A stretch of 6,488 bases of DNA from WQTU01 sp031548835 (GTDB lineage: Bacteria > Spirochaetota > Spirochaetia > CADAEX01), in NCBI GenBank assembly GCA_031548835.1, contig JAVBQS010000140.1, positions 1 to 6,488 on the forward strand, read 5' to 3'. Under the pieces are notes generated by a model. That model had not been told where the DNA came from. It saw only the letters and a list, made by a program, of their open reading frames with translations, and did not search any database. A program made the translations under genes and the position numbers. Below, one piece after another: positions 1-6,446 of the stretch. The stretch's first letter is position 1. Every line of letters begins with the position of its first letter.

Positions 1-608
1 CTTTTTGCCATCATATAACCTGCAACAGGAGAATCTATTCCTCCTGATAAAAGTAAAAGCCCCTTGCCTGCCATGCCTACAGGAAGCCCTCCTGGAGACT
101 TATATACATGGGAATATATTACTGCTTTTTCCCTTATTTCAACACTTATCTTAAAATCAGGTTTTTTTACATCAACTTTAAGTGTTTTAAAATTATCCAG
201 AACAAGGTTTCCAAGAATAGAGGAAAGTTCATAAGATCCATGTTTAAAACTTTTATCTGATCTTCTTGAACTTATTTTAAATGTTGAGATAGCTTTATCA
301 ATAATTTGTTCAGATGCTACTTCAATAACTGCTTTTGTAATTTCATCCATATTTTTTTCAACTACTCTTGCAACTGAATAACCAATAAGCCCAAACACAG
401 AAGAGAGAGTTTTTTCAATTTGGCGCATTATTTCTTCATTAACATTATCCAGAGGAGTAAGAAAAAATCTGCCTTTTTTTACTGATATTTTTACATTTAT
501 ATTATTAAGTTGTTTTTTTATATTTGAAAAAAGCTGTTTTTCAAAAAGAGTTCTGTTTTTTCCTTTAAGGTTTATTTCGCCTGTTTTAAGGAGATAAATT
601 ATATTCAA
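1..608 (-). CDS. thiI: tRNA 4-thiouridine synthase ThiI, N-terminal part (runs off left edge)
   Basis: This is the first 202 codons of ThiI, the enzyme that adenylates uridine 8 of tRNA and replaces its oxygen with sulfur from a cysteine desulfurase; in many bacteria it also supports thiamine thiazole synthesis. The translation shows the N-terminal ferredoxin-like segment with GEINLKGKNR near residue 10, a THUMP-domain region at about 55-165, the conserved GGLPVG at 173-178, and the PP-loop ATP-pyrophosphatase motif SGGIDSP at 188-194. The remaining PP-loop domain, and any C-terminal rhodanese domain, lie outside the window. The start is a TTG at 606-608: the frame has a TAA 11 codons upstream, no ATG lies between, and GGAG sits 7 nt before the TTG. 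It follows the cysteine desulfurase gene by 82 nt with no visible terminator, so the two are probably one operon. Family assignment is very secure; the start is likely. Confidence 0.96.
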   Translation of the reverse strand, partial: MNIIYLLKTGEINLKGKNRTLFEKQLFSNIKKQLNNINVKISVKKGRFFLTPLDNVNEEIMRQIEKTLSSVFGLIGYSVARVVEKNMDEITKAVIEVASEQIIDKAISTFKISSRRSDKSFKHGSYELSSILGNLVLDNFKTLKVDVKKPDFKISVEIREKAVIYSHVYKSPGGLPVGMAGKGLLLLSGGIDSPVAGYMMAK

Positions 609-615
609 AGCAATT

Positions 616-621
616 CTCCGG
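616..621 (-). promoter_or_regulatory. Ribosome binding site deciding the TTG start of thiI
   Basis: On the minus strand the sequence CCGGAG lies with its last base 7 nt before the TTG at 608-606. It is one of the few clear Shine-Dalgarno matches in the window and is the main reason for choosing the rare TTG start, since no ATG or GTG occurs between the upstream in-frame TAA and the conserved GEINLKGKNR motif. Confidence 0.75.
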
Positions 622-690
622 AGTTTAAATAATAGTTACAAGGACATTAATATAAAAAACTTCTTTTAATTTTTAAATAGAAAACATCCT

Positions 691-1878
691 TTAATTATAA
701 ATATTTAAAAGCTTTTTTGTCTCTTCTTCAAGTACATTACAAAAATCAATAAGTTCTTCTTTTTTGGTAGAAGGCCCGATTGATACACGCACTGATGATA
801 GAGCAGCGCTTTTATCAACTCTCATTGATTGTAATGTTTGAGACTGTTTTCCGCCATGTTTCTTATGTGAAGAGCAGGCTGATCCTGCAGAAATAAAAAA
901 ACCATTATCGCTCATAACTCTTACAAGAACCTCAGCCGGGATATTTTTTATATAAAAATTTAAAATATATGGAGAAAAATATGGTAATAAACTTAAATTT
1001 ATTTCATTTCTTTGATCAGGTATAATTTTACACTCTTTTATTTTTATAAGATTTTCTATTAGAAGAGAACATTTTTCTTTTGCATCTTCCAGATTTTGTT
1101 CAATATTATCAGCTGCCTGCTTAAATGCAAGTGAAAAACCATATATACCTGCAACATTTTCAGTTCCAGGCCTTAGTCCATTTTCCTGGCCGCCGCCGCT
1201 GTATAATGGCTCTATATTTTCTCTGCAATATAATAAACCAACTCCTTTGGGGCCTGATACTTTATGCGAACTTATTGTGTAAAGATCTATATTACTATTT
1301 GCAATATCAATAGGAATTTTGCCTGCAGCCTGAACTCCGTCGCAGTGAAATAGAATTTTTTTCCCAATATTTTTTGCATATTTATTGACTATTTCTGCAG
1401 TTTCATTAATAGGTTCTATTGCTCCTGTTTCATTATTGACATGTATTATAGAGACTAAAACTGTATTTTCTGTAAGTTTTTCTTTAATTTTATCAGGATT
1501 TATTAACCCATTTTTCTCAGAATCAACTTTAATAATATTAAAGCCAAAATATTCAAGCTGTTTTAAAGGCTGCAGTACAGATGGATGTTCAATATTAGTT
1601 GATATAATTGTTCCTTTTACTTTTTTTCTTATTACTGAATAAATAGATATATTATTGGATTCTGTTCCGCCTGATGTAAAAAAAATAGTTTTTCTATTTA
1701 CTTTTAAAGCATTTGCACATCTTTCCCTCGATTCTTCAAGAAGTTTTTTTGCTTCAATACCTGCGCTATGCACAGAAGAAGCATTGGCAAATGTTTTAAA
1801 AGAGCTTTCACTAATTGTATTTAAAATTCTATAATCAGGTATAGAAGCAGCAGCCCAATCAAGATAAATGTCTCTCAT
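691..1878 (-). CDS. Cysteine desulfurase (NifS/IscS class), probable sulfur donor for ThiI
   Basis: A PLP-dependent fold-type I enzyme of 395 residues, close to the usual 380-405, that converts L-cysteine to alanine and holds the sulfur as an enzyme persulfide. Visible landmarks: YLDWAAAS near the N-terminus, TSGGTESNN at 68-76 (phosphate of PLP), His98 in IEHPS (cofactor-stacking His), Asp180 and Gln183 in HCDGVQ, the Schiff-base Lys206 in SSHK, RPGTEN at 236-241, and the catalytic Cys335 in SAGSACSS on a mobile loop. The loop after Cys335 is Lys/His/Gly-rich and appears about three residues longer than in E. coli IscS. No iscU or other Fe-S scaffold gene is adjacent; the next gene is thiI. 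That resembles the dedicated NifZ-ThiI pair of Bacillus, so a role in tRNA thiolation is inferred, although a general supply role cannot be excluded. No Shine-Dalgarno precedes the ATG; a TATAAT ends 10 nt before it. Confidence 0.96.
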   Translation of the reverse strand: MRDIYLDWAAASIPDYRILNTISESSFKTFANASSVHSAGIEAKKLLEESRERCANALKVNRKTIFFTSGGTESNNISIYSVIRKKVKGTIISTNIEHPSVLQPLKQLEYFGFNIIKVDSEKNGLINPDKIKEKLTENTVLVSIIHVNNETGAIEPINETAEIVNKYAKNIGKKILFHCDGVQAAGKIPIDIANSNIDLYTISSHKVSGPKGVGLLYCRENIEPLYSGGGQENGLRPGTENVAGIYGFSLAFKQAADNIEQNLEDAKEKCSLLIENLIKIKECKIIPDQRNEINLSLLPYFSPYILNFYIKNIPAEVLVRVMSDNGFFISAGSACSSHKKHGGKQSQTLQSMRVDKSAALSSVRVSIGPSTKKEELIDFCNVLEEETKKLLNIYN

Positions 1879-1888
1879 AAACTAGATA

Positions 1889-1916
1889 ATTATAAATTAA
1901 TATTCAAAATCAGCAA
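1889..1916 (-). promoter_or_regulatory. Candidate promoter of the cysteine desulfurase-thiI operon
   Basis: On the minus strand a perfect TATAAT (1894-1889) lies 16 nt after TTGCTG (1916-1911), a weak match to the -35 consensus. Transcription from it would begin only a few bases before the ATG at 1878, giving a leaderless or nearly leaderless mRNA, which fits the lack of a Shine-Dalgarno sequence. Predicted by eye only; AT-rich DNA yields chance matches. Confidence 0.5.
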
Positions 1917-1929
1917 TATAAAAATATTG
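1914..1929. promoter_or_regulatory. Inverted repeat between divergent promoters, candidate ArsR-family operator
   Basis: CAATAT-AAAA-ATATTG is a perfect 6-4-6 dyad. It lies exactly between the two divergent -35 elements: its left CAA is the TTG of the minus-strand -35 and its right TTG is the TTG of the plus-strand -35. Flanking bases extend the symmetry imperfectly (ATCAG on the left, ATT on the right). ArsR-family repressors bind AT-rich dyads overlapping promoters, so a protein bound here could block both genes. The symmetry could also arise simply from two back-to-back -35 boxes. Confidence 0.4.
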
Positions 1930-1955
1930 ATTAAAATGATTCTTTTATGTATTAT
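1927..1955 (+). promoter_or_regulatory. Candidate promoter of the ArsR-family gene
   Basis: TTGATT (1927-1932), a 17-nt spacer and TATTAT (1950-1955) make a good sigma-70-like promoter on the plus strand. The expected transcription start is near 1962, just before the ATG at 1966. This argues against translation from the upstream in-frame TTG (1927) or ATG (1936), which would lie inside the promoter. Confidence 0.55.
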
Positions 1956-1965
1956 TCTAGTATAT

Positions 1966-2274
1966 ATGAAAAACGTTGAAATGTGCAGTGAAGAAATGTT
2001 GGAAATTTATGCAAAAAAACTTAAAGTTTGTGGACATCCTGTGAGGCTTAAAATACTTTCTGTTATTAAAAACGGAACTGCATGTGTGAAAGAATTATGG
2101 GAATGCCTTGAACAACCCCAGCCTGTTATTTCACAACATCTAGCTGTTCTAAAAGATAATGGTATTGTAAGTTCCGAAGTGAGCGGAAATAAAAGGATAT
2201 ACACTATTGTAGATCCTTTTATGAATGAAATAGTTCCGCTTATTAAAACATGTTCGCATAATAACAAAAAATAA
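1966..2274 (+). CDS. ArsR/SmtB-family winged-helix repressor, cysteine-rich
   Basis: A 102-residue ArsR-family transcription factor; these dimers release DNA on binding metals, metalloids or reactive sulfur. It shows the family opening CGHPVRLKIL at 22-31, a helix-turn-helix at about 42-67 with recognition helix QPVISQHLAVLK, and a wing at about 69-79 (SGNKRIY). It aligns without gaps to remembered E. coli ArsR across the DNA-binding region: Cys40 matches the first cysteine of the arsenite site (CVCDLC), but the second and third are Lys and Trp, and a new Cys47 appears two residues later. Further cysteines are Cys7, Cys22 and Cys96 near the C-terminus. The frame is open upstream to a TTG at 1927, but that part would be hydrophobic and overlaps the probable promoter. 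ATG 1966 is chosen; ATG 1981 and 1996 are alternatives, none with a strong Shine-Dalgarno. It is divergent from the desulfurase gene and probably controls it and itself. The inducer is unknown. Confidence 0.9.
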   Translation: MKNVEMCSEEMLEIYAKKLKVCGHPVRLKILSVIKNGTACVKELWECLEQPQPVISQHLAVLKDNGIVSSEVSGNKRIYTIVDPFMNEIVPLIKTCSHNNKK

Positions 2275-2293
2275 AAGCGTGAATTTCATATAG

Positions 2294-4789
2294 TTAGCCC
2301 TCATCTGAAGGGTTATGTTCTTCAAAAATGTTTGTCAGTTTGCGGTAGATCTTATTTATTTTCTCAATTTTTTCATTATCATTTTCTGATATAGTGTCCA
2401 TGAAATCTTCAAGACTTGAGAGACTGGCAGAAAGAGCATAATCGAAATTTTTGATAACTTTAAACCAGTAATTTCCTCTGCTGTCTGTGTTAAGAGAGAT
2501 AAACCCCAGTTGTTTAGGCCTCTTTTTTATAGATGATAGGGCAAGTATAAAATCAAGATTTTGTATTATTTTATCAGAGCCTTTATTTATATTGATATTT
2601 CCTTTGGGAAAAGATTTTTCAGTTTTTATATTTATTGTATCAATATATGGCAAAATCTTAAAAATATTGGAAAGTTTTTCTCCTGAAAATATTTCAAAAT
2701 TATTATATATTAAAGTGCCTGTTACTCCATTTGGAATATGAAATTTATCATAATTATTTTGTGATATTATCTCCATTGCTTTATCATATTCAATAATTGC
2801 ATTTTTCTTTCTTTTACCTTTTAAATTTTCAAGCCTGAAAGATTCATTTCCAATTTTAACATAATTTGTTGTATCCCTGTTTTTTGCGCCAATTGCAGGT
2901 TCATTTTTGGAAATTGCCATAAATCTTTCATAAAGATCCGGAGATATTTCTTTTAGCCACTCTTTTTTTAAAGGCGATACAGAATGCGCAAACATTTTAC
3001 TTGTTCTTACAATTTCTCCTGCAACTATAAAATGAGGATCTTCCTTAAACATTACAGAGCCGGGATGTATCTGTATTTTTTCTGCAGTAAGGCTTCTGAA
3101 AATTCCTTTTCTTGATTTTATACAGACAAATTGGATAAGGCCTTTTGAAACAGCAATTAAATAATCTTTTATACTGCCGCCGGAACTTATTGGTATTCCC
3201 ATCTCTCTAACTATATCTTCAAGCTGATCTTTTATATTGGCAAGTTCTGCCATAATAATATTATCAAGATAGTATTTTTCACAAAATTTTATTTTATCCT
3301 GCGCATCTTTATATGTTTTAAAAACTTTTAAATAAGAAATAAAATCTCCATTAGCATCGCTAAATGCATGATGCGCTTTTCTTGCTTCAAACTCTTCTCC
3401 CTGAGGCATTATGAATGGGGAATTTGTTGATAAAAATGTTGCAGCAAGAATTGTCTCTTCAAGAACAGAAGGGTAGTTAAGTATTGCTTCTACAATAATT
3501 CTTGATAAACGGGGCAAAAGAGGAAAGTTTACCATAATCTTTCCAATCTTTGTAAGTGTGTTATCATTATTTATTGCGCCAAGCATTTTTAATATTTCAA
3601 CAGCTCCAAGTATACCCTGTTTGCCTGGCGAGGAAATAAAATCAAAAGAGTCAAAATCTGTAATTCCTATTTCTGCCATTCTTAAAACTACTTCAGAAAG
3701 ATCTGTTCTATATATTTCTTCTTTTGTAAAAAGAGGCCTGCTTTCATAATCATTTTTTGTATAAAGCCTGTAGCAAATTCCAGGCATTGTTCTTCCTGCT
3801 CTTCCTTTTCTCTGATTGCAGGAAGCTTTTGATATAGGCGATTCAAGAAGAGCTGATGTATATGTTCTTGGATTATATGAATTTATTTTTGCAAGGCCGG
3901 AATCTATAACAGATGTTATTTTATCTATTGTAACGCTTGTTTCAGCAATATTTGTTGCAATAATAATTTTAACTTTGCCTGATGGAGTTTCAATAAAAAC
4001 TCTTTCCTGTTCTTCTTTTGAAAGTCTTCCATATAGCGGCAGTATTACCATTTTTTTCCTATATGTTGAGCTATTAAGTAGTGTTATACAATCTTTTATC
4101 TGCTTTTCACCTGCAAGAAAAACAAGAATATCTCCTTCCCTTTTTTCAGAAATTGCTCTTTCAATAATAGTTTTTATTTTTAAAATAATTGCTTCGCTAT
4201 CGCCTGAATTAGGCACAGAATCATAAATAATCCCGACAGGGTAAATTATTGAATCAATATGAACAACAGGGCACTCTCCAAAATATTCAGAAAAGATAGA
4301 AGTGTTAATTGTTGCAGATGAAATTATAACTTTAAAATCAGGCCTTGCTTCAATTATCTTTTTTAAAAGTCCCATTATAAAATCAATATTAAGGCTTCTC
4401 TCATGTGCTTCATCAACAATAATGCAGCTATATTTTGACAACATAAGATCTGTTTTAATTTCCTGCAGCAATATTCCATCAGTCATTATTTTTATAATAG
4501 TTTCGCCTGATGTCATATCGTTAAACCGCATCTTGTAACCGACAATTCCCGGAACTTTTGTGTCAAGCTGTTTTGCTATATAGTCGCATACAGAAATTGC
4601 TGCAATTCGTCTCGGCTGTGTTACTCCTATTACTCCTGAATGTGAATATCCTGCTTCATGAAGTATAAGAGGAAGCTGTGTTGTTTTGCCTGACCCTGTG
4701 GGGCTTTCAACAACTATTACCTGGTTTTTCCTTAATACTTCTAATATTTTTTCTTTTTCCTGATATACAGGCAGTTTATGAGGATCCAT
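2294..4789 (-). CDS. hrpA: HrpA-type DEAH-box ATP-dependent RNA helicase, short form
   Basis: An 831-residue DEAH/RHA superfamily 2 helicase, expected to unwind or remodel RNA in the cytoplasm using NTP. Motifs in order: TGSGKTT (I, 31-37), TQPRR (Ia, 57-61), DEAH (II, 126-129), SAT (III, 158-160), ILVFLAG (IV, 221-227), TNIAETSVTI (V, 279-288) and QRKGRAGR (VI, 326-333). The HA2/ratchet region follows at about 390-520 and an OB-fold-like segment at about 545-620 (VCIKSRKGIFRS through HFIVAGEIVRTSKMF). VGYKMRFND and MTDGILLQE match HrpA more than HrpB. The protein is much shorter than E. coli HrpA (about 1300 residues): after the OB fold come roughly 200 Lys/Asn/Ile-rich residues I cannot assign. 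Its ATG overlaps the hisS stop by one base, with GGAG 5 nt upstream inside hisS, so translation is probably coupled. It converges on arsR, with 19 bp between stop codons. The exact RNA target is unknown. Confidence 0.93.
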   Translation of the reverse strand: MDPHKLPVYQEKEKILEVLRKNQVIVVESPTGSGKTTQLPLILHEAGYSHSGVIGVTQPRRIAAISVCDYIAKQLDTKVPGIVGYKMRFNDMTSGETIIKIMTDGILLQEIKTDLMLSKYSCIIVDEAHERSLNIDFIMGLLKKIIEARPDFKVIISSATINTSIFSEYFGECPVVHIDSIIYPVGIIYDSVPNSGDSEAIILKIKTIIERAISEKREGDILVFLAGEKQIKDCITLLNSSTYRKKMVILPLYGRLSKEEQERVFIETPSGKVKIIIATNIAETSVTIDKITSVIDSGLAKINSYNPRTYTSALLESPISKASCNQRKGRAGRTMPGICYRLYTKNDYESRPLFTKEEIYRTDLSEVVLRMAEIGITDFDSFDFISSPGKQGILGAVEILKMLGAINNDNTLTKIGKIMVNFPLLPRLSRIIVEAILNYPSVLEETILAATFLSTNSPFIMPQGEEFEARKAHHAFSDANGDFISYLKVFKTYKDAQDKIKFCEKYYLDNIIMAELANIKDQLEDIVREMGIPISSGGSIKDYLIAVSKGLIQFVCIKSRKGIFRSLTAEKIQIHPGSVMFKEDPHFIVAGEIVRTSKMFAHSVSPLKKEWLKEISPDLYERFMAISKNEPAIGAKNRDTTNYVKIGNESFRLENLKGKRKKNAIIEYDKAMEIISQNNYDKFHIPNGVTGTLIYNNFEIFSGEKLSNIFKILPYIDTINIKTEKSFPKGNININKGSDKIIQNLDFILALSSIKKRPKQLGFISLNTDSRGNYWFKVIKNFDYALSASLSSLEDFMDTISENDNEKIEKINKIYRKLTNIFEEHNPSDEG

Positions 4790-4798
4790 TAATTCTCC
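4787..4798 (-). promoter_or_regulatory. Translational coupling junction hisS/hrpA (TAATG with internal RBS)
   Basis: On the minus strand GGAG (4798-4795) within the last codons of hisS lies 5 nt before the helicase ATG (4789-4787). The hisS stop TAA (4791-4789) shares its last A with that ATG. Ribosomes finishing hisS can restart immediately, which supports a two-gene operon and linked protein levels. Confidence 0.8.
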
Positions 4799-6105
4799 AT
4801 TTTTCTGACAATTGATATTATTTTTTCTATTCCATCTTCAATTTTAATTTTTTCATAATTTTTTCTTTCAAATAAATCTTTAACAGTTATTGTTCCGCTC
4901 TCTTTTTCATCTTTTCCTATTATAATTCCTGCCGGAATATTTTTCTTCTCTGCATAGGCAAACTGTTTATTTAGTTTTTTATTTTCAGGATAAACTTCGC
5001 AGGAAATTCCTTTCTTTCTTATCTCTCCTGCTGTTTTATGAAGCAGTCCTAAAAGATTATCATCAATATTAAAAATTATGCAGCCGCACATCGGCTGAGG
5101 TTTTTTATCTTTTTCAGATTCTTCAAGCGCGGCAAGAAGCCTGTCAATTCCGATTGATGCGCCGACTCCGGGAATCTGTTCATTTGTATAAAGAGAAGCA
5201 AGGTTGTTATATCTTCCGCCTGAAAGAACAGAACCAATATCTCTTCTGTTGTCAAGAAAAGTTTCAAAAACAAGTCCTGTATAATAATCAAGGCCTCTGG
5301 TAATTGTAGGATCAAGTAAATAGTATTTCTCAATTCCATTTTCTTTAAGAGCTTTATATATAATTTTAAGCCTTTCTATTTCACTATTATTTCCATTGCA
5401 AAGAGTTATAAGCTTATCAAGAGTTTTTTCAAAATCTGTTTCAGATTTTATAAAATCAAGAATCCTGCTGCTTTTATCTCCAACCAGTTCTGTAAGCATT
5501 TGACTTACATTTGCTTCTCCTATTTTTGCAATCTTGTCAATTATTCTGAGAATTTCTACAGATTTATCTCTTATATTATTGATTTCAAGAAACTTGTTTA
5601 AAATTCCCCTGTTGGAAAGATGAATTTTAAAATCTGTAATGCCAAGTTTATCAAATGAAGCTTTCATCATAAGCAGTATCTCTACATCTGAAGAAGGCGA
5701 GTCAGAACCGACTATATCAAAGTCGCACTGATAAAATTCCCTGTATCTTCCTCTTTGTGTATTTTCTCCGCGCCACACTTTTGAAATATGGTATCTTTTA
5801 AAAGGAAAAAGAATAGCGCTTTTATTTGCAGTAATAAATCTTGCAAGAGGGACTGTAAGATCAAACCTCATAGAAACATCTCTGTCTCCATTATCTTTAA
5901 AACTGTAAACCTGTTTATCTGTTTCTCCGCCTCCTTTGCTAAGAAGGACTTCTGTATATTCAAGAACAGGCGTATCAATTGGAACAAATCCGAAAGAAGA
6001 AAATGTATCTTCAAGATCTGCAAATATCTTTTTCTTCCTGATTTCCTGTTCAGGCAGGGAGTCTCTAAATCCTTTTAAAATTTTTGGTTCAATTATTTCA
6101 TTCAT
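4789..6105 (-). CDS. hisS: Histidyl-tRNA synthetase
   Basis: A complete class IIa aminoacyl-tRNA synthetase of 438 residues (E. coli HisS 424) that charges tRNA-His in the cytoplasm. It opens with KILKGFRDSLP; motif 1 is around 38-55 (GFVPIDTPVLEYTEVLL), motif 2 around 103-133 with VWRGE and RGRYREFYQCDFD, the histidine-specific motif TRGLDYYTG at 269-277 with Arg270 equivalent to the catalytic Arg259 of E. coli, then SGGRYNNL at 295-302 and motif 3 GVGASIGIDRLLAALE at 313-328. Residues about 335-438 form the anticodon-binding domain. KRYHISKVWRGE, RGRYREFYQCDFDI and RGLDYYTG are spelled more like eukaryotic and treponemal HisRS than like E. coli. ATG 6105 is chosen because the conserved N-terminus starts at once; only a distant AAAGG (11 nt away) serves as Shine-Dalgarno. 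It leads the hisS-hrpA operon. No T-box leader is visible upstream. Confidence 0.97.
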   Translation of the reverse strand: MNEIIEPKILKGFRDSLPEQEIRKKKIFADLEDTFSSFGFVPIDTPVLEYTEVLLSKGGGETDKQVYSFKDNGDRDVSMRFDLTVPLARFITANKSAILFPFKRYHISKVWRGENTQRGRYREFYQCDFDIVGSDSPSSDVEILLMMKASFDKLGITDFKIHLSNRGILNKFLEINNIRDKSVEILRIIDKIAKIGEANVSQMLTELVGDKSSRILDFIKSETDFEKTLDKLITLCNGNNSEIERLKIIYKALKENGIEKYYLLDPTITRGLDYYTGLVFETFLDNRRDIGSVLSGGRYNNLASLYTNEQIPGVGASIGIDRLLAALEESEKDKKPQPMCGCIIFNIDDNLLGLLHKTAGEIRKKGISCEVYPENKKLNKQFAYAEKKNIPAGIIIGKDEKESGTITVKDLFERKNYEKIKIEDGIEKIISIVRKMEN

Positions 6106-6141
6106 AACAATATATACCTTTAATAAATTGGGAGAATATCT

Positions 6142-6171
6142 TAAATAAATTCTTAAAAATTATTATTTCAA
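6142..6171 (-). promoter_or_regulatory. Tentative hisS promoter
   Basis: On the minus strand TTGAAA (6171-6166), an 18-nt spacer and TATTTA (6147-6142) lie about 40-65 nt before the hisS ATG. The match is only fair and the surrounding DNA is so AT-rich that alternatives exist; its value is mainly its position. Confidence 0.3.
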
Positions 6172-6177
6172 ATTAAA

Positions 6178-6194
6178 TATTGATTAATTCAATA
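6178..6194. repeat. Perfect inverted repeat upstream of hisS
   Basis: TATTGA-TTAAT-TCAATA is a perfect 6-5-6 dyad just upstream of the tentative hisS -35. Its left arm lies in the 13-mer AAATATTGATTAA (6175-6187), which also occurs at 1922-1934 in the arsR promoter region. It could be a protein binding site or chance symmetry in AT-rich DNA. Confidence 0.4.
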
Positions 6195-6417
6195 CATTAT
6201 CATTATTTAAAAAAATATGCCCAAATTAGCTTGATTTTGAATAATAATATAAAATAGGATTAATAGGGTTTCTTAATAATAACCCTTTGAAATATCGCTA
6301 TTTATTAATAGTTTACACTTTTTTTAGACTTATGTCTTTAATATTGACTTTTTGAGCTGCTATTTATGTTCTTTTTTCGAAAAGCCTGCCTGAATAAGTA
6401 AGATTAATGGGTATATA

Positions 6418-6446
6418 TTGATTTTATTTTTAAAGTTAAATAATAG
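6418..6446 (+). promoter_or_regulatory. Candidate rightward promoter
   Basis: TTGATT (6418-6423), a 17-nt spacer and TAATAG (6441-6446) repeat the -35 hexamer and spacing seen before arsR. Transcription would start near 6453, about 15 nt before the ATG at 6468, so it suits the gene that may begin there. Confidence 0.4.

Noticed and set aside
1385..1642. Plus-strand open frame of 85 codons, as well as 1125-1313
   Set aside because: Both lie fully inside the cysteine desulfurase gene on the opposite strand, whose catalytic motifs are intact; the plus-strand peptides show no recognisable motif and no ribosome binding site.
1927..1965. N-terminal extension of the ArsR protein (TTG at 1927 or ATG at 1936)
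   Set aside because: The added residues are hydrophobic and unlike the family's N-terminus, and they overlap a TTGATT-17-TATTAT promoter, so translation probably starts at 1966 or later.
2007..2267. Minus-strand open frame opposite arsR
   Set aside because: The plus-strand frame has clear ArsR-family motifs; the antisense frame has none.
2275..2293. Shared bidirectional terminator between arsR and hrpA
   Set aside because: The 19-bp gap has no inverted repeat or T-tract; termination probably occurs within the opposing genes or by another mechanism.
3816..4226. Plus-strand open frame of 136 codons
   Set aside because: It is antisense to helicase motifs IV-VI. The hydrophobic look comes from reading AT-rich antisense codons, not from a membrane protein.
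6265..6286. Hairpin AGGGTT-10 nt-AACCCT considered as a terminator
   Set aside because: The stem is only 6 bp with half its pairs A-T at the loop end, and no T-run follows on either strand.
6325..6340. Small hairpin AGAC-TTAT-GTCT with neighbouring T-run
   Set aside because: The T-run precedes the stem on the plus strand and becomes an A-run after it on the minus strand, so it cannot act as an intrinsic terminator; the stem is only 4 bp.
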